From assembly GCF_000024025.1 (NCBI RefSeq), contig NC_013131.1, forward strand, positions 8,536,229 to 8,600,228: a stretch of DNA of 64,000 nt, in the 5' to 3' direction. Made by a program: the position numbers and the translations under genes. The stretch is from Catenulispora acidiphila DSM 44928. GTDB lineage: Bacteria > Actinomycetota > Actinomycetes > Streptomycetales > Catenulisporaceae. The notes under the pieces were generated by a model. It saw only the letters and a program-made list of their open reading frames with translations. It did no database searches and was not told the DNA's origin. Shown here one piece after another: positions 8,875 to 17,249 of the stretch (positions are counted from its first letter, which is position 1; every line of letters starts with the position of its first letter).

Positions 8875-10749
8875 GTGACCGGATCCGTGGACAACGCCGC
8901 CGCTGCCGCCGCCGAGGACTTCTTAGTCCGCATCGCGGGGCAGACCGTGCCCTCCTTGCTGGAGCGCAACGCGGTCGAGTTCGGGGATCGGGCGGCGATC
9001 ACCAGTGCCCCGGATGCGAACGGCGATACCAGCACACTGACGTGGACCAAGCTGCGGGAGCGCGCCGCGGAGTTCTCCGAAGGGCTGGTCGCGCTCGGGC
9101 TGGAGCCCGGGGACCGGATGCTCACCATGATGTCCAGCCGGCTCGAGCACTGGATCGCCGACCACGGCGCCCAGCACGCCCGCGCCATCCCCTGTACCGC
9201 CTACGCGACCCTGTCCACCGAGCAGATCGGCTTCGTCGCCGCGCACAGCGCCGCGCCGATCGTGGTGCTGGAGGGCCGGCACGAGATCGAGCGCTGGCAG
9301 CCGATCCTGGCCGGACTGCCCGCCCTGCGCCACGTCATCGTGGTCGAGGAGGCTGACTGCGTCGTCACCGGCGAGGACGCGCACGGCAAGCAGTTCCTGC
9401 CCTACAGCGCCGTGCTGGCCATCGGCCGCGAGCGCCTGGCGGACAATCCGAGCCTGTTCGAGCAGCGCTGGAAGCAGATCCGGCCAGAGGACCCGGTCGG
9501 CATGATGTACACCTCCGGCACCACTGGGGACCCCAAGGGCGTCGTGCTCACCCACCTCAATGTGCTGTACGAGGCGGTGGTCGTCGACGCCATCACCTCG
9601 ATCGAGGACTTCCCCGACACCATCGCCTACCTGCCGCTGGCGCACATCGCCGAGCGCGAGCTCAGCCTCTACGGCTCGGTCATGAAGACCGCGCACGTCC
9701 ATCTGTGCCCCGACCCGCGCCAGGTCGTCGGCGCGCTCGGCCGGGTCCATCCCGCCGGGCTGTTCGGCGTGCCGCGTATCTGGGAGAAGCTCGCCGCGGG
9801 CGTCCAAGGCCTGGTGAAGGGTGCCGAGCCGGCGCAGCGCGAGGCGTTCGAGAAGGCGCACGCGGTCACGCTGGAGGCCGCCGAGCTGGAAGCGGCCGGC
9901 AAGCAGGTCCCGGAGGAGTTGGCGCGCGCCGTCGAGGAGGCGGACCGCACCGTGCTGGCGCCCACCCGCTCGCTCCTCGGCCTGGACCGCGTCACGCGCG
10001 CCACCAGCGGCGCGGCGCCGATCTCGGTGGAGACCCTGCGCTTCCTGCACGGCTTGGGCGTCCCGCTGATGGAGGTCTGGGGCATGTCCGAGACCAGCGG
10101 CGCGGCGACGGTCTGCACGCCGGACGCGAACCGCGTCGGCACCGTCGGCAAGCCGATCCCGGGCGTGGAGCTGAAGATCGGCGAGGCCGGCGAGGTGTTC
10201 GCCCGCGGCCCGATCATGCTCGCCGGCTACCTCCAGCCGGACGGCAGCGTGCTCTCCCCGCTGGACGACGAGGGCTGGCTGGCCACCGGCGACGTCGGCA
10301 CGCTGGACGCCGACGGCTTCCTGACCATCACCGACCGCAAGAAGGAACTCATCATCACCTCCGGCGGCAAGAACATCGCCCCGACGCTGATCGAGAGCCA
10401 CCTGACCGCGCACCCCGCCATCGGCTTCGCCGTCGCGATCGGCGACCGCCGCCCCTACGTCACGGCCCTGATCGTCCTGGACCCGGACGTGTTCTCCGCC
10501 GACGCCGCGCACTCCGCCGAAGCCCGCGCCGCGGTGGACCGGGCGGTGGCGACCGCGAACGCCAAGCTCTCGCGCGTCGAGCAGGTGAAGAAGTACACGA
10601 TCGTCCCCGGGCCGTGGACTCCGGACACCGGTGAGGTCACCCCGAAGCTGAGCCTGCGCCGCAGAGTGATCGCCGAACGCTACGCAGGCGTCATCGACGA
10701 GATGTACCTGGCGCCCCCAGCGGACGGCGAAGAGGAGATTCACGCGTAG
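8875..10749 (+). CDS. Long-chain fatty acid-CoA ligase / AMP-dependent synthetase
   Basis: The 624-residue protein starts at a GTG at 8875, chosen because GGAGG lies six bases upstream. It belongs to the ANL adenylating superfamily and resembles FadD15-type ligases. The P-loop MYTSGTTGDPKGVVLTH, the WGMSETSGAATV motif and the C-terminal DRKKELIITSGGKNIAP motif are intact. It should activate a long-chain fatty acid with ATP and transfer it to CoA, in the cytoplasm or at the membrane. Its 3' end overlaps the convergent MpaB-like gene by 10 bases. Confidence 0.92.
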   Translation: MTGSVDNAAAAAAEDFLVRIAGQTVPSLLERNAVEFGDRAAITSAPDANGDTSTLTWTKLRERAAEFSEGLVALGLEPGDRMLTMMSSRLEHWIADHGAQHARAIPCTAYATLSTEQIGFVAAHSAAPIVVLEGRHEIERWQPILAGLPALRHVIVVEEADCVVTGEDAHGKQFLPYSAVLAIGRERLADNPSLFEQRWKQIRPEDPVGMMYTSGTTGDPKGVVLTHLNVLYEAVVVDAITSIEDFPDTIAYLPLAHIAERELSLYGSVMKTAHVHLCPDPRQVVGALGRVHPAGLFGVPRIWEKLAAGVQGLVKGAEPAQREAFEKAHAVTLEAAELEAAGKQVPEELARAVEEADRTVLAPTRSLLGLDRVTRATSGAAPISVETLRFLHGLGVPLMEVWGMSETSGAATVCTPDANRVGTVGKPIPGVELKIGEAGEVFARGPIMLAGYLQPDGSVLSPLDDEGWLATGDVGTLDADGFLTITDRKKELIITSGGKNIAPTLIESHLTAHPAIGFAVAIGDRRPYVTALIVLDPDVFSADAAHSAEARAAVDRAVATANAKLSRVEQVKKYTIVPGPWTPDTGEVTPKLSLRRRVIAERYAGVIDEMYLAPPADGEEEIHA

Positions 10750-11525
10750 GCGCGGAAACGCCTACGGAAGTACTGCATATAGAACGTCATAGGCAGGCGA
10801 CGTACCCGCCGGGGAACCCGCGGGTACGTCAGCCGCGCCATGCGCACCCCGAACCGGAACAACCGTTCCCGGCGCGGATCCCAGACGAGCCCGAACTCAT
10901 CCCGCAAGTACTCCGGCAGCAAGCCAGTGGTGATGAGCCGGTTCACCGGCAGCAGCGGACGCAGGTAGAAGGGAACAGCTCGGCTGTACAGCAGGTCGTG
11001 ACAGATACGCTTGGCACCGTCGGAGATCACTAGCGCCGCCAACGCACTGTCCCAGTACTTCTCAAACTCTGCTACAGACGCTGGCCACATGCCCTCAGGG
11101 CAGCCCAGCAGTGTCCCGTATAGCGCGCTCTCCCGGCAGAACTCCTCCTGCATCGCAGTAGGCATCGGCCCTAGCGTCAGCTCATACATCTGGATCGCCG
11201 ACTTGTAGAGCGTCGCCGCGACCCACAGCTGGAGGTCCGGATCGTTCGCGGAGTAGCCGGGTCCTGTGACGTACGTATGGATCCGGTTCACTGCGCCGGC
11301 GACCCACTCGGACTCCTCAGGCGTTCCCAACGTAGTGCCGTAGATGTAGTCCAGTGTTCCGCGCAGTCTCTTAAGCGGGTTCTCTGTAAAGCGGCTGTGG
11401 TCGGTCACTCCTTGCGCGACCTTAGGGTGCGCCACCTGAAGCAGGATCGCCCGGCCGGCGCCACCGAGCACGCAAGCCTCACTCACGACCCGCTGGATCG
11501 CGGTCTCCTTCTGTCGTGCCTTCAC
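10740..11525 (-). CDS. MpaB-like oxygenase (DUF2236)
   Basis: This 261-residue protein matches the DUF2236 or oxygenase MpaB family: ACVLGGAGRAILLQVAHPKV, then FTENPLKRLRGTLDYIYGTTLG and AVNRIHTYVTGPGYSANDPD, with conserved His residues that bind a b-type haem in characterised members such as latex-clearing protein Lcp. The substrate here is unknown. Its GTG start overlaps the stop of the second crcB gene in a GTGA, so it is the last gene of a three-gene operon with the fluoride channels. Confidence 0.85.
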   Translation of the reverse strand: MKARQKETAIQRVVSEACVLGGAGRAILLQVAHPKVAQGVTDHSRFTENPLKRLRGTLDYIYGTTLGTPEESEWVAGAVNRIHTYVTGPGYSANDPDLQLWVAATLYKSAIQMYELTLGPMPTAMQEEFCRESALYGTLLGCPEGMWPASVAEFEKYWDSALAALVISDGAKRICHDLLYSRAVPFYLRPLLPVNRLITTGLLPEYLRDEFGLVWDPRRERLFRFGVRMARLTYPRVPRRVRRLPMTFYMQYFRRRFRAYA

Positions 11526-11884
11526 TGCGCCAACCCCAATCCGACCGCTCCCGCGAGCAGGCCCGCGAGGAGGCTTACGCCGACGTTCGTGACCGCCTTG
11601 GCGAACGCCCGCTCCTCCACCAGCCTCACGGTCTCCACACTGAACGTCGAGAACGTCGTGTAGGCGCCGCAGAAGCCGGTCCCGAGGATCGTCACCGCCT
11701 GCTTGGACAACCCATGATGAGCTCCCATACCCACCAGCACCCCCAGGACGAACGCGCCGCTGACGTTGATGACGAACGTGCCCCAGGGGAAGCCGCCCCT
11801 GTTCCGCGCCGCCACGAACCGGTCAACGAGGTACCGCGCAGGTGCGCCCACAGCGGCCGCCAAGGCGACGGCTAGAAGTGTCAT
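11522..11884 (-). CDS. crcB: Fluoride channel CrcB/Fluc, second subunit
   Basis: The 120-residue product has four predicted membrane helices and the Fluc motifs FVINVSGAFVLGVLVG and GFCGAYTTFSTFSVE. Fluc channels export fluoride passively as dual-topology dimers, and Gram-positive bacteria often use two adjacent homologues as a heterodimer. The ATG at 11884 overlaps the stop of the upstream crcB gene (ATGA), and its own stop overlaps the next GTG. No fluoride riboswitch was recognised upstream of the operon. Confidence 0.93.
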   Translation of the reverse strand: MTLLAVALAAAVGAPARYLVDRFVAARNRGGFPWGTFVINVSGAFVLGVLVGMGAHHGLSKQAVTILGTGFCGAYTTFSTFSVETVRLVEERAFAKAVTNVGVSLLAGLLAGAVGLGLAQ

Positions 11885-12456
11885 GCGCGGGACCATCCAG
11901 GGGAACGCCTGACGAGAACCGCGCGCGCCACGAAGATGCCGAGCGCCGTCGCCGCCAGTCCGGAGAACAGGCTGCCGAAGATGTTCAGTGCGGCGAACGC
12001 ATAGCGTCCCGCCGCCATGAGCCGGTCCGTGTCGACCATCCATGTGGAGAACGTCGTATAGGCGCCCAGGAAGCCGACCGCTCCGAAGGGCCGCACATAG
12101 CGCGTCGGCGGCCACACCTCGATCACGCACACCAGCAGCACCGCCAGGATGAACGAGCCACTCACGTTGATCACGAACGTCGTCGTCGGGAACGCGTGCG
12201 CCGCAGTAGGAAATGCCCGACCGAGCAGATAGCGCGTGGGCCCGCCAAGGAACCCGCCTGCCGCGATGACGGCGACTACGCGCGCAGTGCTTGGTGCGGC
12301 AGACAGTGCAGCAGGAGCAGCTGGAGCTTCAGCGGCGACAACAGGAGCCTCGACGCTGCTGCCCTCGCCTTCCGGCGGGATCTCGTGATGCCAAGCGTGA
12401 TGCGGCCCATGGTGGTGCGGCGGCCCGGCGGCGGAGGGCGGCTGCGAGGGATTCAC
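11881..12456 (-). CDS. crcB: Fluoride channel CrcB/Fluc, first subunit with His-rich N-terminus
   Basis: From a GTG at 12456 the product has 191 residues. About 65 residues precede the channel and include a His cluster (HHHGPHHAWHHE) and an Ala-rich stretch, which is unusual for Fluc proteins of about 125 residues. The channel part has FVINVSGSFILAVLLV and FLGAYTTFSTWMVDTDRL. Internal starts are possible, since no strong ribosome site precedes the GTG. If real, the His-rich tail could bind metal in the cytoplasm. It forms the likely heterodimer partner of the downstream CrcB. Confidence 0.88.
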   Translation of the reverse strand: MNPSQPPSAAGPPHHHGPHHAWHHEIPPEGEGSSVEAPVVAAEAPAAPAALSAAPSTARVVAVIAAGGFLGGPTRYLLGRAFPTAAHAFPTTTFVINVSGSFILAVLLVCVIEVWPPTRYVRPFGAVGFLGAYTTFSTWMVDTDRLMAAGRYAFAALNIFGSLFSGLAATALGIFVARAVLVRRSPGWSRA

Positions 12457-12782
12457 GCGCCAATGATCGCGCGCACGATCGCCGAACGCCAAAACCCCCG
12501 TCGCAGGCCGGAAGCGGGCATCGCGGACGCTCCCCCGATTTCGCGATGGCGCGTATAGGCGAATCAGACCCTTACCGATTGTTGACTCGCTGGCCACAGC
12601 CGCAGCGACGATGACACCCGGGCCCGGCGGCCGTTCCCTTGGAGTCTCCTCCAGCGACGCTTGGATTTTACCGTTACGCCGCAGATCGCGCATTTACAAG
12701 CACTGCGATGCGCACCTACATTCACAGGGCATCTCGCGAGCAGCCACCCTCACCCGATCTCTCCCACACCGCCTGGAGTGAG
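12457..12782. other. Divergent promoter region of crcB operon and phospholipase C gene
   Basis: This 326-base stretch holds no convincing gene. It must contain the promoters of the leftward crcB operon and the rightward phospholipase gene. I could not assign -10/-35 elements with confidence and did not find the conserved core of the fluoride riboswitch. An in-frame ATG at 12708 could extend the phospholipase N-terminus, but the Tat motif favours 12783. Confidence 0.6.
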
Positions 12783-15200
12783 ATGTCACCCCTTTCCAGA
12801 CGCAAGTTCCTGTCCGCTTCCGCGGCTGCGGCCGCCGGCGCCGCCTTCCTGCCGGAGACGCTGCGCACGGCCATGGCCGCCACCACGGGCCTGACCGGTT
12901 CGCTCAGCGACGTCGGCCACATCGTGATCCTGATGCAGGAGAACCGCAGCTTCGACCACTACTACGGCACCCTGGCCGGAGTCCGCGGCTTCAACGACAC
13001 CACGCCGTACCTGTTCCAGAACGGCACCACGGTGTCCACCCAGCCCAACGGCAGCAAGACCATCCTGCCGTGGCACCTGAACACCGCGACCACCAGCGCG
13101 CAATGTGTCCCAGATCTTGATCATTCCTGGGGCGGCATGCACAACGCCTGGGCCAACGGCTCCTACAACGGCTGGGTCGCCGCCAAGGGCGTCGACACCA
13201 TGGGCTACTACACCCGAGCGGACATCCCGTTCCAGTACGCCCTCGCCGACGCGTTCACCATCTGCGACGGCTACCACTGCTCCGTCATGGGCCCGACCAA
13301 CCCGAACCGGCTCTACTTGTGGACCGGGATGATCGACCCCAACGGCACCGGCGGCGGACCGGTCACGGACAACTCCGAGGCCGGCTACACCTGGACCACC
13401 TACCCCGAGCGCCTGCAGGCCGCCGGGGTCACGTGGAAGGTGTACCAGGAGACCGACAACTACGACGATAACGCGCTGGCCTGGTTCAAGCAGTTCCAGA
13501 GCGCCGCCACCAGCAGCCCGCTGCACCAGCGCGGCATGGTGAAGTCCACGGACTCGGTCGCGGAGTTCCAGGCCGACGTCACCAACGGCACGCTGCCGCA
13601 GGTCTCCTGGATCGTCGCGCCGGCGGGCAAGTCCGAGCACCCGAACTACGCCCCGGCGCTGGGCGCGGACTACGTCTCGAAGATGCTCACCGCGCTGGCG
13701 TCCAATCTGGACGTGTGGTCCAAGACGGTCTTCATCCTCAACTACGACGAGAACGACGGCTTCTTCGACCACGTCATCCCGCCGACGCCGCCAGCCGGCA
13801 CTCCCGACGAGTTCGTCGGCGGCCTGCCGATCGGGCTGGGCGTGCGCGTCCCGCAGGTCGTGATCTCGCCCTGGTCGCAGGGCGGCTGGGTGGACTCCAC
13901 GGTCTACGACCACACCTCCACGATCCGGCTGATCGAGGCCTGGACCGGCGTGCACGAGCCGAACATCTCAGCGTGGCGCCGTGCGGTCTGCGGCGATCTG
14001 ACCACCGCGCTGAACTTCGGCAGCACGACCACGACCTTCCCGAGCCTGCCGGCCACCGGGCCGCTGGTGACTGCGGCGAACAACCAGTGTTCGACGCTGC
14101 CCGCCCCGACCCCGCCGGCGACGCAGAGCACGCCGACGCAGGAGTCGGGCACGAAGGGCCAGCGCGCCACGCTCGTCCAGCCGAACGTCACCGGCCGCTA
14201 CGACCTGGCCGCCGGACGGTTCTGGACAGACTTCTCCAACGCCGGCGCACAGGCCGTCCCGCTCCAGGCCTACACGATGGCCTACCGGACCTTCGCGAAC
14301 TGGCAGTACCTCATCGCGCCGAACTCGAGCTCCTCGGACTACTGGAGCGCGCAGAGCGTCAGCAGCGGCAAGTACTCCCTCGACGTCCACGGCCCGAACG
14401 GCTTCCTGCGCTCCTTCGTCGGCGACCTGACCACCATCAGCAACGCCTCGCTGCCGCACCTGGAGGCCAAGCCGAGCTACGACACCGCGAACAACGCGCT
14501 GGTGCTGACCATGACCAACACCGGCACCGCCTCGGCGGTGATCACGGTCAAGGCGAACCACTTCATCACCGGCGGGCCCTGGACCTTCACGGTCGGCGGC
14601 GGCGCGACCGTCACCCACTCCTGGACCACGGCAGCCGGCTGGTACGACCTGACCGCCACCGCGAACGTCGGCGACAACTTCCTGCGCCGTTTCGCCGGCA
14701 AGATCGAGACCGGCCAACCGGCGGCGCCCACCGGCACCGGTGGCGGCGGTACACCGGCCGTCCTGGACCGCACGGGCTGGACGGTGAAGTACTTCGACAG
14801 CCAGGAGACCGCCGGCGAGAACGGCGCGGCGGCGAACACCATCGACGGCAGCACCACTACCTACTGGCACACGCAGTGGTCCAACGTCACGCCGAACCCG
14901 CCGTGCCCGCACGAGATCCAGCTCGCCATGACCGCCTCGCACTCCGTGTCCGGCTTCACGTACCTGCCGCGGCAGGACGGAGGCAACCACGGCTGGGTCG
15001 GACAGTACGAGTTCTATGTGAGCACCGACGGCACCAACTGGGGCACCGCGGTAGCGACCGGCACCTTCGCCAACAACAACAGCCTGAAGACAGTGAACTT
15101 CACCGCCGCGACCGGCCGCTACGTACGGTTCCGCGCGCTGACGGAGGTCAACGGGAACCCGTGGACCTCCTGCGCGGAGCTGAACGTCATCGGGGTCTGA
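12783..15200 (+). CDS. Tat-exported phospholipase C with C-terminal discoidin-like domain
   Basis: The 805-residue protein begins with a Tat signal (SRRKFLSASAAAAAGAAFLP). It continues with the bacterial phosphoesterase/PLC domain: IVILMQENRSFDHYYGTLAG, the metal site around FTICDGYHCSVMGPTNPNR, and YDENDGFFDHVIPP. Around residues 450-650 are two DUF756-type C-terminal PLC modules. The last 145 residues resemble an F5/8 type C domain, with NTIDGSTTTYWHTQW and the strand GRYVRFRALTEV, which would bind sugars or phospholipid surfaces. It should cleave phosphocholine-type phospholipids outside the cell, possibly for phosphate scavenging. GGAGTGAG precedes the ATG. Confidence 0.93.
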   Translation: MSPLSRRKFLSASAAAAAGAAFLPETLRTAMAATTGLTGSLSDVGHIVILMQENRSFDHYYGTLAGVRGFNDTTPYLFQNGTTVSTQPNGSKTILPWHLNTATTSAQCVPDLDHSWGGMHNAWANGSYNGWVAAKGVDTMGYYTRADIPFQYALADAFTICDGYHCSVMGPTNPNRLYLWTGMIDPNGTGGGPVTDNSEAGYTWTTYPERLQAAGVTWKVYQETDNYDDNALAWFKQFQSAATSSPLHQRGMVKSTDSVAEFQADVTNGTLPQVSWIVAPAGKSEHPNYAPALGADYVSKMLTALASNLDVWSKTVFILNYDENDGFFDHVIPPTPPAGTPDEFVGGLPIGLGVRVPQVVISPWSQGGWVDSTVYDHTSTIRLIEAWTGVHEPNISAWRRAVCGDLTTALNFGSTTTTFPSLPATGPLVTAANNQCSTLPAPTPPATQSTPTQESGTKGQRATLVQPNVTGRYDLAAGRFWTDFSNAGAQAVPLQAYTMAYRTFANWQYLIAPNSSSSDYWSAQSVSSGKYSLDVHGPNGFLRSFVGDLTTISNASLPHLEAKPSYDTANNALVLTMTNTGTASAVITVKANHFITGGPWTFTVGGGATVTHSWTTAAGWYDLTATANVGDNFLRRFAGKIETGQPAAPTGTGGGGTPAVLDRTGWTVKYFDSQETAGENGAAANTIDGSTTTYWHTQWSNVTPNPPCPHEIQLAMTASHSVSGFTYLPRQDGGNHGWVGQYEFYVSTDGTNWGTAVATGTFANNNSLKTVNFTAATGRYVRFRALTEVNGNPWTSCAELNVIGV

Positions 15201-15225
15201 TCTACCGGAAAGACACGTAACGCAC

Positions 15226-15408
15226 GATGTCGCTCGCCACCTAAACCAGGCGTGCATCGACTTCGCGCGGACCACGGACGCCAAGGAACTGACACTGCCC
15301 GTCCGTGACGACAACGTCAGGGGCAGCCGCTTCTACGATCGGGAGGGGTTCGAGCTGACCGGCGCCATGCAGCCGCTCGACCTCGACCCCTCCCACAACC
15401 TTGTAGAG
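15226..15408 (+). pseudogene. Remnant of a GNAT acetyltransferase, C-terminal part only
   Basis: Immediately after the phospholipase stop, one frame reads DVARHLNQACIDFARTTDAK, ELTLPVRDDNVRGSRFY and DREGFELTGAMQPLDLDPS. This matches the C-terminal half of GNAT N-acetyltransferases: helix 3, the L-x-V-x-x-x-N strand, and the Y-x-x-x-GF-x-x-TG motif. The N-terminal strands and the acetyl-CoA P-loop are missing and no start codon or ribosome site fits, so this is a truncated relic. The frame stays open to 15645, but that tail is not GNAT-like. Confidence 0.6.
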
Positions 15409-15446
15409 AGAGGAGTGCGCCAACGATATAGAGGCGGTCGATCAGG

Positions 15447-15794
15447 TCAGGCGACCAGGCCGACGAAGCCGGCGAGGAACGCCGGTGCGCCGAGCCCGAC
15501 CAGACCCCAGCCGACGACCTCCAGCAGGCCTTCGCGTTTGCACTGCCGGTGGTGCTCCGCGCGGCCGCTGCTGAGGCGGGCTGTGGACTCGTGCAGCCAC
15601 TTCGCTCCGCGGTGCTTCGGGTTCGATATGTCCACGCGCCGGTAGGCGAGCATTCTGAGCACGTCCAGAGCCAGCACCAGACCGAGGGCGAGGAACACCA
15701 ATCCGATGGTCACCGCGCCGGCGTCCCCCCACATGCCGTGCAGCGTGCCGGAATGGTCGGCGAGGCGAGCGCCCACGGACCTCGAAGCGATCAT
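15447..15794 (-). CDS. Small membrane protein of unknown function
   Basis: This 115-residue protein has two hydrophobic helices, one around TIGLVFLALGLVLALDVLRM and one at the C-terminus (VVGWGLVGLGAPAFLAGFVG). Between them is a basic loop rich in His and Arg. GGGAG lies six bases before the ATG at 15794, which supports the start. I do not recognise a family. Confidence 0.65.
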   Translation of the reverse strand: MIASRSVGARLADHSGTLHGMWGDAGAVTIGLVFLALGLVLALDVLRMLAYRRVDISNPKHRGAKWLHESTARLSSGRAEHHRQCKREGLLEVVGWGLVGLGAPAFLAGFVGLVA

Positions 15795-16002
15795 CCATGA
15801 CTCCCAAAAGCTGCGGATGCGGGACGTCGGCCGCGAACGCGCCCAACCCGTCCCCCGCCAAGAGTCTCACCTATAGATCCGATAGTCGCGACATGTGGGA
15901 CGAACGTGAGCAACGTTTCGATTAATTCGCGGCGACGGCGCCCGCCACCCGCCCGGCCGCCCCAGCAGGCGCAGCAGCCCCACAAGCACGACCATCGGCC
16001 CT

Positions 16003-17202
16003 ATGGTGGCCAAGCACTACGCCGCGATCTTCAAGGCGCCGGGGTCGAAGGGCTTCTCCTCGGCGGCGTTCGTGGGCCGGCTGCCGATCTCGATGCTCGG
16101 TCTGGGCACCATCTTGATGATCAAGGAATCCACCGGGAAATACGCGCTGGCCGGCGTGGTGGCCGGGACCATGGCGCTGGTCCAGGCCTTCTTCGGGCCG
16201 TTCCTGGCGCGGCTGATCGACCGCCGCGGCCAGGCCGAGATCGGGTTCCCCTCGCTGGCGGTGTCGACCACGGCGCTGATCTCGCTGATGCTCTGCGTGC
16301 GCTTCGACGAGCCGACCTGGACCTGGTTCGCCTCGGCCGCGCTGGCCGGAGCCTTCCAGCCGAACGTCGGGGCGCTGGTGCGGGCACGCTGGACCAAGCT
16401 CTACACCGGCACGCCGTCGCTGCACACCGCCTACTCCTTCGAGGCGGTGATGGACGAGGTCGTCTTCATGATCGGCCCGATCTTGGTGACCTTCCTCACC
16501 CTGCAGGTGCACCACGAGGCCGGGGTCGGGCTGGCCACCGGGTTCCTGGCGGTCGGGACCACCGCGTTCCTGATCCAGCGCCGCAGCCAGCCGGTACCGC
16601 ATCCCCCCGAGCACCACACGGGACCGGCGGCGATCGCCATCCCCGGCATGCGCGTGGTGCTGGCCTGCGCGATCGCGATCGGCGTCATGTTCGGGTCGAT
16701 GGAGGTGGTCACGGTCGCCTTCGCCGAGGAGCACGGCCACAGCGACTGGGCCGGGCTGCTGCTGGCGGTCTACGCCGGCGGCTCGTTCGTCGCCGGGCTG
16801 ATCTTCGGCGCCACGCACTGGGAGACGCCGCTGTACCGGCGGATCCAGATCCTGCTGGCGGCGGTCCTGGTCACCGCGGCGCCGATGACGCTGGCGCCGA
16901 ACATCGGCGTGCTCGCGCTGGTGCTGCTGCTGGCCGGATTCGCCATCTCCCCCACCCTGATCACCCTCGTCGCGCTGGTCGAGTACCTGGTCCCGGCGGC
17001 GCGGCTGACCGAGGGGATGGTGATCGAGACCACCGGGGCGGCGGTCGGGATCACCGCGGGCTCGGCGGTCTCGGGCTGGCTCATCGACAGATCCGGGGCG
17101 CACACCGCATATCTGGTCCCAGTGGCAGGAAGCGCCCTCGCCCTCTTGACTGCGCTGCTCGGCTCGCGTTGGCTACGTCCGGGGGATCCGGCGATCGAGT
17201 GA
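16003..17202 (+). CDS. Major facilitator superfamily transporter
   Basis: The 399-residue protein has about twelve hydrophobic segments. An MFS-like loop between helices 2 and 3 (FFGPFLARLIDRRGQAEIG) carries the conserved D-R-x-G-type pattern. A central hydrophilic loop contains HPPEHHTGP. Such single-gene MFS proteins in actinomycetes are usually exporters, but the substrate cannot be read from sequence. A GTG at 16006 is an alternative start, and no strong ribosome site is visible. Confidence 0.88.
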   Translation: MVAKHYAAIFKAPGSKGFSSAAFVGRLPISMLGLGTILMIKESTGKYALAGVVAGTMALVQAFFGPFLARLIDRRGQAEIGFPSLAVSTTALISLMLCVRFDEPTWTWFASAALAGAFQPNVGALVRARWTKLYTGTPSLHTAYSFEAVMDEVVFMIGPILVTFLTLQVHHEAGVGLATGFLAVGTTAFLIQRRSQPVPHPPEHHTGPAAIAIPGMRVVLACAIAIGVMFGSMEVVTVAFAEEHGHSDWAGLLLAVYAGGSFVAGLIFGATHWETPLYRRIQILLAAVLVTAAPMTLAPNIGVLALVLLLAGFAISPTLITLVALVEYLVPAARLTEGMVIETTGAAVGITAGSAVSGWLIDRSGAHTAYLVPVAGSALALLTALLGSRWLRPGDPAIE

Positions 17203-17249
17203 ACGGCGCGGCTCACGGCTGGCGTGCCGGCGGAAGAATCGGGTGAGGC

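Noticed and set aside
8923..10743. Open frame of 606 codons antisense to the acyl-CoA ligase
   Set aside because: It is the shadow of a gene with clear ANL motifs and has no own ribosome site.
12457..12782. Fluoride riboswitch upstream of crcB
   Set aside because: I looked for the conserved core on the minus strand and could not find it. A covariance model search would decide.
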